This document shows positions 22,415-33,378 of a DNA stretch of 64,000 bases, one piece after another; position 1 is the stretch's first letter; each line of letters begins with the position of its first letter. The notes under the pieces are model-generated. The model was not told the origin of the DNA. It was given only the letters and a program-made list of their open reading frames with translations, and ran no database searches. Position numbers and translations under genes: made by a program. Source of the DNA: Pantoea piersonii (GTDB taxonomy: Bacteria > Pseudomonadota > Gammaproteobacteria > Enterobacterales > Enterobacteriaceae); contig NZ_RARB01000004.1 in the NCBI RefSeq assembly GCF_003612015.1, positions 372,001 through 436,000 of the forward strand, read 5' to 3'.

Positions 22415-25120
22415 ATGTTAATCAAACTGTTAACGAAAGTATTTGGCAGCAGCAACGATCGTACTCTGCGCCGTATGCGCAAAGTGGTAGACGTCATCAA
22501 CAAGATGGAGCCGGATTTCGAGAAACTTTCAGACGATGAGCTGAAAGCGAAAACCAATGAATTCCGTGAGCGTCTGAAAAAGGGCGAGTCGCTGGAAAGC
22601 CTGATCCCGGAAGCTTTCGCAACGGTACGTGAAGCGAGTAAGCGTGTCTTCGGCATGCGCCACTTTGACGTGCAGCTGATTGGCGGCATGGTGCTGAACG
22701 ATCGCTGTATTGCTGAGATGCGTACCGGTGAAGGTAAAACGCTGACCGCGACGCTGCCTGCCTATCTCAATGCGCTGAGCGGCAAAGGCGTGCACGTCGT
22801 GACCGTCAACGACTATCTGGCGCAGCGCGATGCGGAAAACAACCGCCCGCTGTTTGAATTCCTTGGCCTGAGCGTCGGCATTAACCTGCCTGGCATGCCT
22901 TCTGTGGCGAAGCGTGAAGCCTACGCGGCAGATATCACCTACGGCACCAACAACGAATATGGTTTCGACTATCTGCGCGACAACATGGCGTTCAGCCCGG
23001 AAGAGCGCGTACAGCGCAAGCTGAACTACGCGCTGGTGGACGAAGTTGACTCCATTTTGATCGATGAAGCGCGTACGCCGCTGATTATTTCCGGCCCGGC
23101 TGAAGACAGTTCTGAGCTCTATATCAAGGTCAACAAAATCATCCCTAGCCTGGTACGTCAGGAGAAAGAAGATTCTGATAACTTCCAGGGTGAAGGCGAT
23201 TTCTGGGTCGACGAGAAAGCGCGCCAGGCGCATATGACCGAGCGCGGTCTGGTCAAAGTCGAAGAGCTGCTGGTTAGCCAGAACATTATGGCCGAGGGCG
23301 AATCGCTCTACTCGCCGACCAACATTATGCTGATGCATCACGTCACGGCGGCCTTACGCGCGCATGCGCTGTTTACGCGCGACGTAGATTACATCGTAAA
23401 AGATGGTGAAGTGGTTATCGTCGACGAGCACACCGGCCGTACCATGCAGGGCCGCCGCTGGTCTGACGGCCTGCATCAGGCGATTGAAGCTAAAGAAGGC
23501 GTAGAAATCCAGAACGAGAACCAGACGCTGGCTTCCATCACCTTCCAGAACTACTTCCGTCTCTATGAGAAGCTGGCCGGTATGACCGGTACGGCGGACA
23601 CCGAGGCTTTTGAGTTCAGCTCCATCTATAAACTCGACACGATTGTGGTGCCAACCAACCGTCCGATGGTGCGTAAAGATCTGCCCGATCTGGTCTATAT
23701 GACCGAAAAAGAGAAGATCGACGCGATCATTGAAGATATTCGCGAGCGTACCGCAAATGGCCAGCCGGTGCTGGTGGGTACGATTTCCATCGAAAAATCG
23801 GAAGTGGTCTCTAACGAACTGACGCGCGCGGGCATCAAGCACAACGTGCTGAACGCCAAATTCCACGCCCGTGAAGCGGACATCGTGGCGCAGGCTGGTC
23901 AGCCGGGCGCGGTCACCATCGCGACCAACATGGCGGGTCGTGGTACCGACATTATGCTGGGCGGCAGCTGGCATGCGGAAGTTGCTGAGCTGGAAGAGCC
24001 CACCGAAGCGCAGATTGAAGCGATCAAAGCCGCGTGGCAGCAACGCCATGATGCGGTACTGGCTTCAGGCGGTCTGCACATTATCGGCACTGAGCGTCAT
24101 GAATCGCGCCGTATCGACAACCAGCTGCGCGGCCGCGCCGGTCGTCAGGGCGACGCCGGTTCTTCCCGTTTCTATCTGTCGATGGAAGATGCGCTGATGC
24201 GTATTTTCGCCTCGGATCGCGTCTCTAATATGATGCGTAAACTGGGTATGAAGCCTGGCGAAGCGATTGAGCACCCGTGGGTGACCAAAGCTATCGCCAA
24301 CGCGCAGCGTAAAGTGGAAAGCCGCAACTTCGATATTCGTAAGCAGCTGCTTGAGTATGACGACGTGGCGAACGACCAGCGTCGCGCTATCTACAGCCAG
24401 CGCAACGAATTGCTGGACGTCGCCGACGTCAGCGAAACCATTAACAGCATTCGCGAGGACGTATTCAAAACCACCATCGACAGCTACATTCCGCCGCAGT
24501 CGCTGGAGGAGATGTGGGACGTGCCGGGTCTTGAAGAGCGTCTGCGCAACGACTTCGATCTTGATCTGCCGATCGCCGAGTGGCTGGATAAAGAGCCGGA
24601 TCTGCATGAAGAGACGCTGCGCGAGCGCATCATGACGCATGCCCGTGAGAGCTACGCCAGTAAGGAAGAGGTTGTCGGCGTTGAGATGATGCGCAACTTC
24701 GAAAAAGGCGTGATGCTGCAGACGCTGGACTCGCTGTGGAAAGAGCATCTGGCGGCGATGGACTACCTGCGTCAGGGCATCCATCTGCGCGGCTACGCGC
24801 AGAAAGATCCGAAGCAGGAGTACAAACGCGAATCTTTCGCTATGTTCGCGGCGATGCTGGAGTCGCTGAAGTATGAAGTGGTCAGCACCCTGAGCAAGGT
24901 GCAGGTTCGTATGCCGGAAGAAGTCGAAGCGATGGAGCAGCAGCGTCGCGAAGAAGCTGAACGTCTGGCGCAGCAGCAGCAGCTCAGCCATGTCGATGAT
25001 GAAGCCGCCGCAGCGGCGTCGCTGGCGGCGCAGAGCGGCGAGCATAAAGTCGGACGCAACGATCCTTGCCCATGCGGCTCCGGTAAAAAATATAAGCAGT
25101 GTCATGGCCGACTGGCCTGA
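22415..25120 (+). CDS. secA: Preprotein translocase ATPase SecA
   Basis: ATPase motor of the Sec translocon. The 901-residue protein has DEAD-motor motifs ([17 protein letters not shown] near residue 102, [16 protein letters not shown] near residue 207), the preprotein cross-linking and scaffold domains, a second nucleotide-binding domain ([31 protein letters not shown]), and a C-terminal linker ending in the zinc-binding [14 protein letters not shown] tail that binds SecB. It sits 70 bp after secM. Confidence 0.99.
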   Translation: MLIKLLTKVFGSSNDRTLRRMRKVVDVINKMEPDFEKLSDDELKAKTNEFRERLKKGESLESLIPEAFATVREASKRVFGMRHFDVQLIGGMVLNDRCIAEMRTGEGKTLTATLPAYLNALSGKGVHVVTVNDYLAQRDAENNRPLFEFLGLSVGINLPGMPSVAKREAYAADITYGTNNEYGFDYLRDNMAFSPEERVQRKLNYALVDEVDSILIDEARTPLIISGPAEDSSELYIKVNKIIPSLVRQEKEDSDNFQGEGDFWVDEKARQAHMTERGLVKVEELLVSQNIMAEGESLYSPTNIMLMHHVTAALRAHALFTRDVDYIVKDGEVVIVDEHTGRTMQGRRWSDGLHQAIEAKEGVEIQNENQTLASITFQNYFRLYEKLAGMTGTADTEAFEFSSIYKLDTIVVPTNRPMVRKDLPDLVYMTEKEKIDAIIEDIRERTANGQPVLVGTISIEKSEVVSNELTRAGIKHNVLNAKFHAREADIVAQAGQPGAVTIATNMAGRGTDIMLGGSWHAEVAELEEPTEAQIEAIKAAWQQRHDAVLASGGLHIIGTERHESRRIDNQLRGRAGRQGDAGSSRFYLSMEDALMRIFASDRVSNMMRKLGMKPGEAIEHPWVTKAIANAQRKVESRNFDIRKQLLEYDDVANDQRRAIYSQRNELLDVADVSETINSIREDVFKTTIDSYIPPQSLEEMWDVPGLEERLRNDFDLDLPIAEWLDKEPDLHEETLRERIMTHARESYASKEEVVGVEMMRNFEKGVMLQTLDSLWKEHLAAMDYLRQGIHLRGYAQKDPKQEYKRESFAMFAAMLESLKYEVVSTLSKVQVRMPEEVEAMEQQRREEAERLAQQQQLSHVDDEAAAAASLAAQSGEHKVGRNDPCPCGSGKKYKQCHGRLA

Positions 25121-25131
25121 CAGACGCTAAG

Positions 25132-25157
25132 AAAAAGGAGCTTCGGCTCCTTTTTTC
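25132..25157 (+). terminator. Intrinsic terminator of secA
   Basis: AAAAAGGAGC-TTCG-GCTCCTTTTTT is a stem closed by a stable UUCG tetraloop with a T-tract, 11 bp after the secA stop. Confidence 0.92.
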
Positions 25158-25239
25158 TTGCCCGCGGAGTGTGATTAACATTACGCCGCCCATGCTTTAG
25201 AATCAGCGCACATTGACTCACCTGACGTGGAAAAACCTT

Positions 25240-25635
25240 ATGAAGCACCTGCAGGTTGCCGTTGGCATCATCCGTAACGCCGATAAACAGATCTTTCTGG
25301 CTCAGCGCCCGGCCTCATCGCATATGGCGAATATGTGGGAGTTCCCCGGTGGCAAAATCGAGGCGGGGGAGAGCGCTGAAGAGGCGCTGAAGCGCGAGCT
25401 GCTGGAAGAGACAGGCATTGACGTGACGCAGGCGACAGCGATTGGCGCAGCGGATCATACCTACGAAGATCTGCGCGTTACGCTGAACTTCTTTCTGGTG
25501 GAAGGCTGGAACGGCGAACCGTGGGGACGTGAAGGGCAGCCGCAGCGCTGGGTGGCGCAAAGCGCGCTGGTGGCGGAAGAGTTCCCGCCAGCTAACCATA
25601 CGCTGATTGCACGTCTGGTCGCCGGCGAGCTTTAA
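25240..25635 (+). CDS. mutT: 8-oxo-dGTP diphosphatase MutT
   Basis: Nudix hydrolase that removes 8-oxo-dGTP from the nucleotide pool. The ATG at 25240 gives MKHLQVAVGIIRN and 131 residues. An upstream in-frame start at 25213 adds nine residues lacking in the family. The Nudix box G38-x5-E44-x7-R52-E-x2-E56-E57-x-G59 is complete. The gene is alone between the secA terminator and a convergent yacG. Confidence 0.95.
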   Translation: MKHLQVAVGIIRNADKQIFLAQRPASSHMANMWEFPGGKIEAGESAEEALKRELLEETGIDVTQATAIGAADHTYEDLRVTLNFFLVEGWNGEPWGREGQPQRWVAQSALVAEEFPPANHTLIARLVAGEL

Positions 25636-25636
25636 C

Positions 25637-25657
25637 AGCAGGGGCTGCGCCCCTGCT
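25637..25657. terminator. Hairpin between convergent mutT and yacG
   Basis: A perfect 9-bp stem AGCAGGGGC / GCCCCTGCT with loop TGC fills the 23-bp gap between the mutT and yacG stop codons. There is no long T-run, so it is either a weak bidirectional terminator or a 3'-end stabiliser. Confidence 0.55.
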
Positions 25658-25658
25658 C

Positions 25659-25856
25659 TCAGTGCTGCTCTTCGCTCCAGTCCTCGCTGTCGTTCAGATC
25701 GCCCTCGCTGGGAATGCGTTTCTCTTCCTCTGCCCATTCGCCTAAGTCAATCAGCTGGCAGCGCTTGCTACAGAATGGGCGCCACGGGCTGAGTTCATCC
25801 CAGATTACATCTCTACCGCAGTGCGGGCACTGAACGGTAATCACTTCATTTTGCAT
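25659..25856 (-). CDS. yacG: DNA gyrase inhibitor YacG
   Basis: Small zinc protein that binds GyrB and inhibits gyrase in E. coli. The ATG at 25856 gives 65 residues ([14 protein letters not shown]), the E. coli length. Zinc ligands are CPHC near residue 10 and CSKRC near residue 30. The acidic C-terminal tail ([13 protein letters not shown]) is typical. An in-frame TTG/CTG-type extension to 25871 would overlap the upstream gap and is unlikely. It is the last gene of the leftward coaE-zapD-yacG unit. Confidence 0.93.
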   Translation of the reverse strand: MQNEVITVQCPHCGRDVIWDELSPWRPFCSKRCQLIDLGEWAEEEKRIPSEGDLNDSEDWSEEQH

Positions 25857-25864
25857 AGCTACCT

Positions 25865-26608
25865 CTAACAACAGGCCAGTTCAAAGTTGAGTCGTGCGGG
25901 TACTTCGCCATGTTCGCTGTCCAGCGGCAGGAAACGGATGGCGTAACGACTTTTGTGGCCGGAAACCTGGGGGTAAAGCGCATCTTCCAGCTGCAGCTGC
26001 AGGCGCAGCAGTTCCGCACCCTCCGCATTATCCTGATAAAAACCGTTCAGGCTGGTCTGATGGCGGAATGCCCCCGACTGACGAATAAGATCCAGAATCA
26101 TCGCCAGGCTCTGATGCAGCGGCTCCAGCGTCTCCAGCCAGGCGGCGACGTGGCTGTCGCGCATCTCCTGAGGCTGATGCAGCCAGATATGCAGTCCTGG
26201 CAGATCGAAACTACAGCATCCGCCGGGAATGCTAAGCCGTTGACGCACCAGCCCGATAAGCCGATCCTCACGCAGCTGCTGCCCCATACGCGGCGCACTG
26301 TTGAGCTGAACTGCCTGCGCGCGTAGCTGGTCGCGCAGCGCATCGACCACGGCCATATCAACGCCGGGTACGTCAGCCCAGGCGCGCAGTTTTTGCTGCT
26401 GACGCTCCAGCTCTTTCAGGAGTTCAGTGCGCATATCGCCGCGCTCGAAAATATCCAGCAGCTCGCCGATGATGCGGAAAAAGGTCAGGGCCGAGGCGGT
26501 ACGGGTTATCGGCACGGTTTCCTGCAGCTGCTGGATCAGGAATTCCACGCGCAACCAGGTGCGCATTTTTTCATTCAGAGGATGTTCAAACAGAACGACT
26601 GTACTCAT
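25865..26608 (-). CDS. zapD: Cell division protein ZapD
   Basis: FtsZ-binding protein that bundles protofilaments. The ATG at 26608 ([24 protein letters not shown]) gives 247 residues, the E. coli length. The longer frame to 26683 runs into coaE and is spurious. Conserved blocks include [12 protein letters not shown] and [11 protein letters not shown], and the C terminus LNFELACC. Located between coaE (4-bp gap) and yacG (8-bp gap), in one operon. Confidence 0.95.
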   Translation of the reverse strand: MSTVVLFEHPLNEKMRTWLRVEFLIQQLQETVPITRTASALTFFRIIGELLDIFERGDMRTELLKELERQQQKLRAWADVPGVDMAVVDALRDQLRAQAVQLNSAPRMGQQLREDRLIGLVRQRLSIPGGCCSFDLPGLHIWLHQPQEMRDSHVAAWLETLEPLHQSLAMILDLIRQSGAFRHQTSLNGFYQDNAEGAELLRLQLQLEDALYPQVSGHKSRYAIRFLPLDSEHGEVPARLNFELACC

Positions 26609-26612
26609 GGCG

Positions 26613-27221
26613 TTAATCCTGTTGCGTTGCCGCCAGCGCCAGATAGCGCTGGTGCAGGGCGGCAACCTGCGGCAGCGCCTCATCGGGCGTGCCGCTGTTA
26701 TTGATGACGTCGTCGGCTACGGCGAGGCGCGCGCTGCGCGTCGCCTGAGCGGACAGAATATTTTGCGCCTGCTGTCGGTCGATGCCGTCGCGCTGGATAG
26801 TGCGCATGAGCTGTGTCGCTTCATCGACGTCGACGACCAGTACGCGATCCGCCTGGCGCTGCAGGCCATTCTCGACCAGCAGCGGCACGACCCACAGCAC
26901 ATAGGGCGCTGTGGTCAGCGCTTTCAGCTGCTGCGTGCGGGCGTTAATCAGGGGATGAAGCAGATTATTCAGCCAGGTTTTTTCATCAGGCGACCGGAAA
27001 ATAATGTCTCTCAGCCGGGCGCGATTCAGCGTACCTTCTTCCGTCAGGATGCCGTTGCCGTGGCGCTCTGCGATTTTCTGTAGCGCCGCCGAGCCTGGCT
27101 CGACCACTTCGCGCGCAATAACATCCGCGTCGATAATGGGTACGCCAAGCGCCGCAAAAGCATTGGCGATGGTGCTCTTTCCACTGCCGATTCCACCGGT
27201 CAGCGCCACGGTATAAGGCAT
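26613..27221 (-). CDS. coaE: Dephospho-CoA kinase
   Basis: Last step of coenzyme A synthesis, phosphorylating the 3'-OH of dephospho-CoA. It has 202 residues with P-loop GGIGSGKST at residues 9-17, IDADVIARE, the lid region and LLVENGLQ. It is the first gene of the leftward coaE-zapD-yacG operon and diverges from guaC across a 217-bp gap. Confidence 0.96.
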   Translation of the reverse strand: MPYTVALTGGIGSGKSTIANAFAALGVPIIDADVIAREVVEPGSAALQKIAERHGNGILTEEGTLNRARLRDIIFRSPDEKTWLNNLLHPLINARTQQLKALTTAPYVLWVVPLLVENGLQRQADRVLVVDVDEATQLMRTIQRDGIDRQQAQNILSAQATRSARLAVADDVINNSGTPDEALPQVAALHQRYLALAATQQD

Positions 27222-27345
27222 ATCACTCTCTCAGGCGCGCTACACAGCCAGGCAAGCCGAAGCGCAGAACTGTGTGCGCGATCACAATGAAAATTCTCAG
27301 CTAAATTTATGGGATTGTAGCTTAAATAAAGTGAAATTCGCAGTC

Positions 27346-27373
27346 TTGTCGGCAGGCGTATGGCGCGTATGAT
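27346..27373 (+). promoter_or_regulatory. Candidate guaC promoter
   Basis: TTGTCG (27346-27351), 16 bp, then TATGAT (27368-27373), about 65 bp before the guaC ATG in the divergent coaE-guaC gap. The match is good, but the start site is unproven. No PurR-type palindrome was recognised. Confidence 0.5.
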
Positions 27374-27438
27374 TATGCCACTGGAGCCGTGCGCGCTACC
27401 CGAACTGCGGTTCGTTGCCACTTACCAGGACATTTTTT

Positions 27439-28479
27439 ATGCGTATTGAAGAAGATTTAAAGCTGGGTTTTAAAGATGTACTGATCCGTCCTAAACGCTC
27501 CACGCTGAAAAGCCGCTCTGAAGTCGAACTGGAACGTCAATTTACCTTTAAGCATTCCGGGCTGAGCTGGAGCGGCGTACCCGTGATCGCGGCGAACATG
27601 GACACCGTCGGTACTTTCAGCATGGCGGAAGCGCTGGCGAGCTTTGATATTCTTACGGCTGTGCACAAGCACTACAGCGTCGAAGAGTGGCGCGCCTTTA
27701 TTCAGCGCTCGTCTGTTGCAGTGCTGAACCACGTTATGGTGTCGACGGGCACCTCCGATGCCGATTTGCAAAAGCTGACCGCCATTCTGGCGCTCTCCGC
27801 CGATCTTAAATTCATCTGTATTGACGTGGCTAACGGCTATTCCGAGCACTTTGTCACCTTCCTGCAGCGCGCGCGTGAAATCTTCCCGGATCGCACCATT
27901 TGCGCAGGCAATGTGGTCACTGGCGAGATGGTGGAAGAGCTTATCCTTTCCGGCGCGGATATCGTTAAGGTGGGCATTGGTCCAGGCTCAGTGTGCACAA
28001 CGCGCGTCAAAACGGGCGTCGGCTATCCTCAGCTCTCCGCCGTTATCGAATGTGCGGATGCGGCGCACGGCTTGGGTGGTCAGATTGTCAGCGACGGCGG
28101 CTGCGCGGTGCCGGGTGATATCGCCAAGGCATTCGGCGGCGGTGCCGATTTCGTAATGCTGGGCGGCATGCTCGCCGCGCATGATGAGTGCGAGGGAACG
28201 GTGATCGACGAGAACGGCGAGCAGTTTATGCTGTTCTATGGCATGAGCTCTGAATCGGCGATGAAGCGTCACGTTGGCGGCGTCGCGCAGTATCGTGCAG
28301 CGGAAGGCAAAACGGTGAAGCTGCCGCTGCGTGGTCCGGTTGCCGAAACGGCGCGCGATATTCTTGGCGGTTTGCGCTCAGCCTGTACCTATGTCGGCGC
28401 TGAGCGGCTCAAGGAGCTGACCAAGCGAACCACCTTTATTCGCGTTGCCGAGCAGGAAAACCGCGTTTTCAACCGTTAA
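27439..28479 (+). CDS. guaC: GMP reductase
   Basis: NADPH-dependent conversion of GMP to IMP and ammonia in purine salvage. It has 346 residues with an IMPDH-type TIM barrel. The catalytic loop is GPGSVCTTR with Cys186, preceded by ADIVKVGIG, and the phosphate-binding [26 protein letters not shown] region is intact. The ATG at 27439 follows CCAGGA. An in-frame earlier start at 27415 has no ribosome-binding site. Confidence 0.96.
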   Translation: MRIEEDLKLGFKDVLIRPKRSTLKSRSEVELERQFTFKHSGLSWSGVPVIAANMDTVGTFSMAEALASFDILTAVHKHYSVEEWRAFIQRSSVAVLNHVMVSTGTSDADLQKLTAILALSADLKFICIDVANGYSEHFVTFLQRAREIFPDRTICAGNVVTGEMVEELILSGADIVKVGIGPGSVCTTRVKTGVGYPQLSAVIECADAAHGLGGQIVSDGGCAVPGDIAKAFGGGADFVMLGGMLAAHDECEGTVIDENGEQFMLFYGMSSESAMKRHVGGVAQYRAAEGKTVKLPLRGPVAETARDILGGLRSACTYVGAERLKELTKRTTFIRVAEQENRVFNR

Positions 28480-28487
28480 CGGTGTCT

Positions 28488-28520
28488 ATGCATTAGGGTG
28501 CCGCGCGCACCCTAATGCAT
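28488..28520. terminator. Perfect 14-bp inverted repeat between guaC and hofC
   Basis: ATGCATTAGGGTGC (28488-28501) pairs exactly with GCACCCTAATGCAT (28507-28520) around a 5-nt loop. It lies 8 bp after the guaC stop and includes the hofC stop codon and last residues. It probably ends both convergent messages, although neither side has a T-run. Confidence 0.65.
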
Positions 28521-29711
28521 CACGTTTCCCAGTCCAAATACCGGCAGATACATCGCGATCACCAGCGTGCCGACAATAGCGCCGATAATCACCATCATTA
28601 CTGGCTCCAGCGAGGCGGCGAGCGCATCGGCAAGCGCCAGCGTTCGGGCCTCATGCCACTCCGCTAGCTGCGCCAGCATGGTATCCAGCGCACCAGCCTC
28701 TTCCCCGACCAGCACCAGCTGCATACAGAGCGGCGTAAACAGCGGATGCGCCCGCATCGCCTGATGCAGCGGCTCTCCCCGCGTAATATGCTGCTGAAGC
28801 GCAATGACGGCGTCGCGCCATAACCGCGTCGTCAGCGTCGCTTCAGCCGCCTGTAAACCCTGCAGCAGCGTAATGCCTGCCTGTTGCGTCAGCTGCAGAA
28901 TGGCGTAAATCTGGCTGAGCTGGCTGCCGCGCCACAGATCTGAGAAAAGCGGCAGGCGCAGCATCAGACGCTGTTCCCACCGTTGCCATGCTGACGAGCG
29001 TTGTTGTAGCGCTCGCCAGCCCGCTGCGGCGAACAGCAGCGCGACCGCGAGCCAGCCGCCCCAGCGCTGCAGGCCCACTGAGAACGCCAACACCGCCGCC
29101 GTAAAGGCGGGGAGCGGCGCGTTGAACGAGGCGTAGACCGAGACGAACTCCGGCAGCACAAACAGCAGCATGCCGCCGCTTACCGCGACTGCCACCATTA
29201 AAATAAAGAGTGGGTAGCGCAGCGCCTTGATGACTTTATTCCTCAGATGTTGCTGACGTGCCTGTTGATCGGCCAGCTGCGCGCAGCAGACGTCAAGCTG
29301 GCCGGTCAGTTCGCCCACCTGCATTATGGCGGCGAACAGGGGTGGAAAAATTTGCGGCCACTGGCTTAACGCCTGGGAGAAGGGGACGCCGCTTAAGACG
29401 CGCAGCCGCAGCGCATGCAATAGTAACCGCCAGCCAGGATGGGGATGACCTTGCGACAGCAGCTCCAGGCCTTGCGCCAGCGGCAGACCCGCTTTAAGCA
29501 AGGTTGCCAGTTGCCTGACAAGGTCTGTTTTGTGCTGCCACTTCCAGTCACGTGCCCGCCACACTTTACGACGCTGCCAGCTAACCGGTAGCAGATCCTG
29601 TTCGGCCAGCTGGCGCAGCAGGTTCTCTTCATCAACCGCCAGGCTCTGCCCCTCGTGCAGCTGCTGCTGGCTGTTGAGCGCTTGCCAGCGGTAGAGGCTA
29701 AGCCTGGACAT
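28512..29711 (-). CDS. hofC: Type IV pilus assembly inner-membrane protein HofC (GspF/PilC family)
   Basis: Platform protein of type IV pilus or type II-like pseudopilus assembly. The start at ATG 29711 (MSRLSLYRWQALN) gives 399 residues, matching E. coli HofC at 400. The ORF extends further upstream only because it is open inside hofB. Two GspF repeats are visible, each with cytoplasmic helices and transmembrane segments (RYPLFILMVAVAVSGGMLLFVLPEF; ALADALAASLEPVMMVIIGAIVGTLVIAMYLPVF). It overlaps the hofB 3' end by 14 bp. Function may be compromised because its partner ATPase is frameshifted. Confidence 0.9.
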   Translation of the reverse strand: MSRLSLYRWQALNSQQQLHEGQSLAVDEENLLRQLAEQDLLPVSWQRRKVWRARDWKWQHKTDLVRQLATLLKAGLPLAQGLELLSQGHPHPGWRLLLHALRLRVLSGVPFSQALSQWPQIFPPLFAAIMQVGELTGQLDVCCAQLADQQARQQHLRNKVIKALRYPLFILMVAVAVSGGMLLFVLPEFVSVYASFNAPLPAFTAAVLAFSVGLQRWGGWLAVALLFAAAGWRALQQRSSAWQRWEQRLMLRLPLFSDLWRGSQLSQIYAILQLTQQAGITLLQGLQAAEATLTTRLWRDAVIALQQHITRGEPLHQAMRAHPLFTPLCMQLVLVGEEAGALDTMLAQLAEWHEARTLALADALAASLEPVMMVIIGAIVGTLVIAMYLPVFGLGNVMH

Positions 29712-31085
29712 CTTCCAGACCGGTAACGCGCTGCATCTCCTCCAGCGAGGTTTCGCCGCGGCTGACCGCCTCCAGGCCAGCGCTGAACAGGGTGCGCATA
29801 CCCTGCTTTTTTGCCAGCGCCAGCACACTGTCGAGCGGCATCTCGGCGGCGATGGCATTTTGCAGTTTGTTGCCGACCGGCAGGATTTCAAACAGCGCCA
29901 GCCGCCCGAAATAGCCGGAAAAACAGTGGTCGCAGCCGGGCGCGCGCCAGGTTTGCAGCGTGCCGGGCCAGATGTCGGGCGGGAAGTGCGCTATCGCCTG
30001 CGCCGGCTGTCGACAGTGGGGGCAGAGGCGGCGCACCAGCCGCTGCGCCACAATCAGCCGTAACGCCGGGCCGAGCAGATAGCCAGGAATGCCCATCTGC
30101 CGCAGCCGCGTCAGGGTCTCCGCCGTTGAGTTGGTATGCAGCGTCGATAAGACCAGATGGCCGGTCTGCGCCGCTTTGACCGCAATTTCTGCCGTTTCCG
30201 CATCGCGTATCTCGCCCACCATAATGACGTCCGGGTCCTGGCGCAGCAGGGCACGCAGCACCCGGTTAAAATCGAGGCCGCATTTCGGGTTGATCTGCGT
30301 CTGGTTAATGCCGGCCAGTGGAATTTCGACCGGATCCTCTACGCTGCTGACGTTCATTTCCGGTCGGTTCAGCGTGCTCAGGCAGCTGTAGAGCGTAAAG
30401 GTTTTTCCGCTGCCGGTGGGGCCAGTCACCAGAATTAGCCCCTGCGGCTGCGCCAGCGCGGCATCCAGCAGACGCCGCTGCGCAGCGGGCAGGCCGAGCT
30501 TATCCAGCGCCAGGGCGCTATCCTCGCTTTGCAGCAGACGAATGACCGCTTTTTCACCGTACTGCACACCGGCAGCGTCGCCAGGCGGAAAGCGGCGGGC
30601 TTGCCCTCCAGCGTCAGAGTAAACTGACCATCCTGCGGCAGTCGTCGCTCGGCAATATCCAGACCGCCCAGAATTTTCAACCTGGCGAGCAGCGCGGCGG
30701 GCGGCGCTTCGCTCAGGAGCGTCAGCGGCTGCAGCACGCCGTCTATGCGCAGCCGTATCCGCACGCCGTCCCGCTGCGGTTCAATATGAATATCGGACGC
30801 CCGTCGCCGCAGCGCCTGCTGCAACATCTGGTTAACGGCCTCGATAGCCGACTCCGGCAGGGCGTCGCGCGGCGCATCCGTAGCGGCACTGCCGTGCTGG
30901 TGAAGCTCAAGGCGCGCCAGAGGCCAGCACTCAACTTCAACCTGGCACTGGCTGGCGAAGGAGAGCGCCTCGCTTAAGCCCTCCGGCACCTGTTCCGCAA
31001 CGGCGACGCGCAGCAGCGTCGCATCATGATGCAGTAAGACGGCGCGATAGCGCTGGCACAGCGCGCGAATAGCGGAATCAGCCAT
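29698..31085 (-). pseudogene. hofB: Type IV pilus assembly ATPase HofB (GspE/PilB family), frameshifted
   Basis: The gene is split into two frames. The N-terminal part (from ATG 31085, MADSAIRALCQRYRAVLLHH, through RLPQDGQFTLTLEGKPAAFRLATLP) reads to about 30570. The remainder (VQYGEKAVIRLLQ through Walker A TGPTGSGKTFTLYS, Asp box VEDPVEIPL, Walker B DPDVIMVGEIRDAET and the CPHC zinc region) is in another frame. Removing two bases from the GTGTG at 30565-30569 joins them into one protein aligning without gaps to E. coli HofB at this point. It is either a real disruption or an assembly error. It overlaps ppdD and hofC. Confidence 0.85.
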
Positions 31086-31533
31086 TGCCATCGCTGGCTC
31101 CTTTGTCATCGAAGCGGAACTGTTCCAGACAGTTATCACGCAGGCTGTCGCTGGTGCTGGTACAGCTACGCTGCCACCTCAGGCTGCCTTCCGCACTGTC
31201 CCATACCGGCGTCATCTCGACACTCAGTCCAGTCAGGCTCTCCTGACCGGTTAAGGTGATCGCGCCGTTTACGACGCTGAGCGTCGAAACGTAACGTGAG
31301 CCTTTTGCCGCCGGTATGCCTTTTTCGCCCGCCTGGCACTGCGCAGGGCCGCCTCGCTCCATAGCGCATAGCTCAACGGCCGTTTTGTAGGGCACCATCG
31401 TTTGCAGCATGTCGGTGAGCGCTGCGCGTTGCAGGTAGTTTTGATAGGCTGGTAAGCCGATAGCGCTAAGGATCGCCACGATCCCCACCACAATCATCAG
31501 CTCGACCAGGGTAAAACCCTGTTGATGAGTCAT
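31078..31533 (-). CDS. ppdD: Type IV prepilin PpdD
   Basis: Major pilin-like subunit. It has 151 residues with a short basic leader MTHQQG followed by the class III cleavage and methylation site G-FTLVELMIVVGIVAILSAIG (conserved Glu+5), then a globular domain with cysteines near the C terminus for the disulfide loop. It is the first gene of the leftward ppdD-hofB-hofC set, and its stop overlaps the hofB start by 8 bp. Confidence 0.95.
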   Translation of the reverse strand: MTHQQGFTLVELMIVVGIVAILSAIGLPAYQNYLQRAALTDMLQTMVPYKTAVELCAMERGGPAQCQAGEKGIPAAKGSRYVSTLSVVNGAITLTGQESLTGLSVEMTPVWDSAEGSLRWQRSCTSTSDSLRDNCLEQFRFDDKGASDGNG

Positions 31534-31678
31534 TACATCGCCTCCTGAGTAGATTAAGAGGCGGCAGAATAAAAAAGCGCAGGCGTTAAACCCAGCCGCG
31601 GATTTTCAGGCCGGGAAAGGGAACGCAATAAAGCGACGGAGTTGCAGCGTTCTGAACAACGAAGCGGAAGCGGGCGCG

Positions 31679-31705
31679 CAAAAAAGCCGTGTGCAGCGCC
31701 ACGGC
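31679..31705 (-). terminator. Intrinsic terminator of nadC
   Basis: Read on the minus strand, GCCGTG / CACGGC with a short loop is followed by TTTTTT, 10 bp after the nadC stop. It separates nadC from the ppdD unit. Confidence 0.8.
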
Positions 31706-31714
31706 ATAGTTGGT

Positions 31715-32674
<960 letters not shown>

Positions 32675-32810
32675 TCACCAGCCGAAGTCTGAGTTTTGTT
32701 TAGTATACTTAACATGGTTGCGTCACCGCCGTAGCGCAGCACCTTTAGGCTGCCGAAAATCAGTGGAAATCATGCTATTCTCAGCCCGACTCTGCTAAGG
32801 AAAAACCGGC

Positions 32811-33362
32811 ATGAAACTGGAACAGGGCTGGCTGACCGACATTCGTCAGGTGCCGTCGCCGCATTTTAATCAACGTCCCAACGACGAGGCGCCCTCGCTG
32901 TTGGTCATCCACAATATCAGCCTGCCGCCGGGCGAATTCGGTGGGCCGTGGATCGATCGGCTGTTCACCGGCACTTTGCCGCCCGACGCCCATCCCTATT
33001 TTGCCGATATCGCCCACCTGCAGGTCGCCGCGCATTGCCTGATTCGTCGCGACGGTGAAATCGTGCAGTATGTCTCTTTCGAAAATCGCGCCTGGCACGC
33101 CGGGGTTTCCTGCTATCAGGGCCGCGAAAACTGCAACGATTTTTCTATCGGCATCGAGCTGGAAGGCACCGACGATCTGCCTTATACCGATGCGCAGTAC
33201 CAGGCGCTGGCCGCAGTGACGCGACTACTGCTGCAGCACTATCCTTTGACGCCTTCGCGCATTACCGGACACAGTGATATTGCCCCGACACGTAAGACCG
33301 ATCCGGGTCCTGCTTTTGACTGGGCGCAGTATCAGCGACTGTTGGCGCAGACTTCTTGTTGA
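32811..33362 (+). CDS. ampD: 1,6-anhydro-N-acetylmuramyl-L-alanine amidase
   Basis: Cytosolic zinc amidase that recycles anhydromuropeptides and, in species with AmpR-AmpC, keeps beta-lactamase repressed. It has 183 residues with zinc ligands H34 (LLVIHNIS), H154 (TGHSDIAP) and D164 (KTDPGPAF), identical in numbering to E. coli AmpD. It is followed by ampE after 16 bp. No ampC or ampR lies in this window. Confidence 0.97.
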   Translation: MKLEQGWLTDIRQVPSPHFNQRPNDEAPSLLVIHNISLPPGEFGGPWIDRLFTGTLPPDAHPYFADIAHLQVAAHCLIRRDGEIVQYVSFENRAWHAGVSCYQGRENCNDFSIGIELEGTDDLPYTDAQYQALAAVTRLLLQHYPLTPSRITGHSDIAPTRKTDPGPAFDWAQYQRLLAQTSC

Positions 33363-33378
33363 TTTTCCCGGAGTGGGT

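Noticed and set aside
27222-28479. guaC as an attachment site for a Tn7-like CRISPR-associated transposon linked to the I-F array
   Set aside because: guaC is a known target for I-F3 elements, but its flanks here are the ordinary coaE and hofC genes with no tns genes or end repeats.
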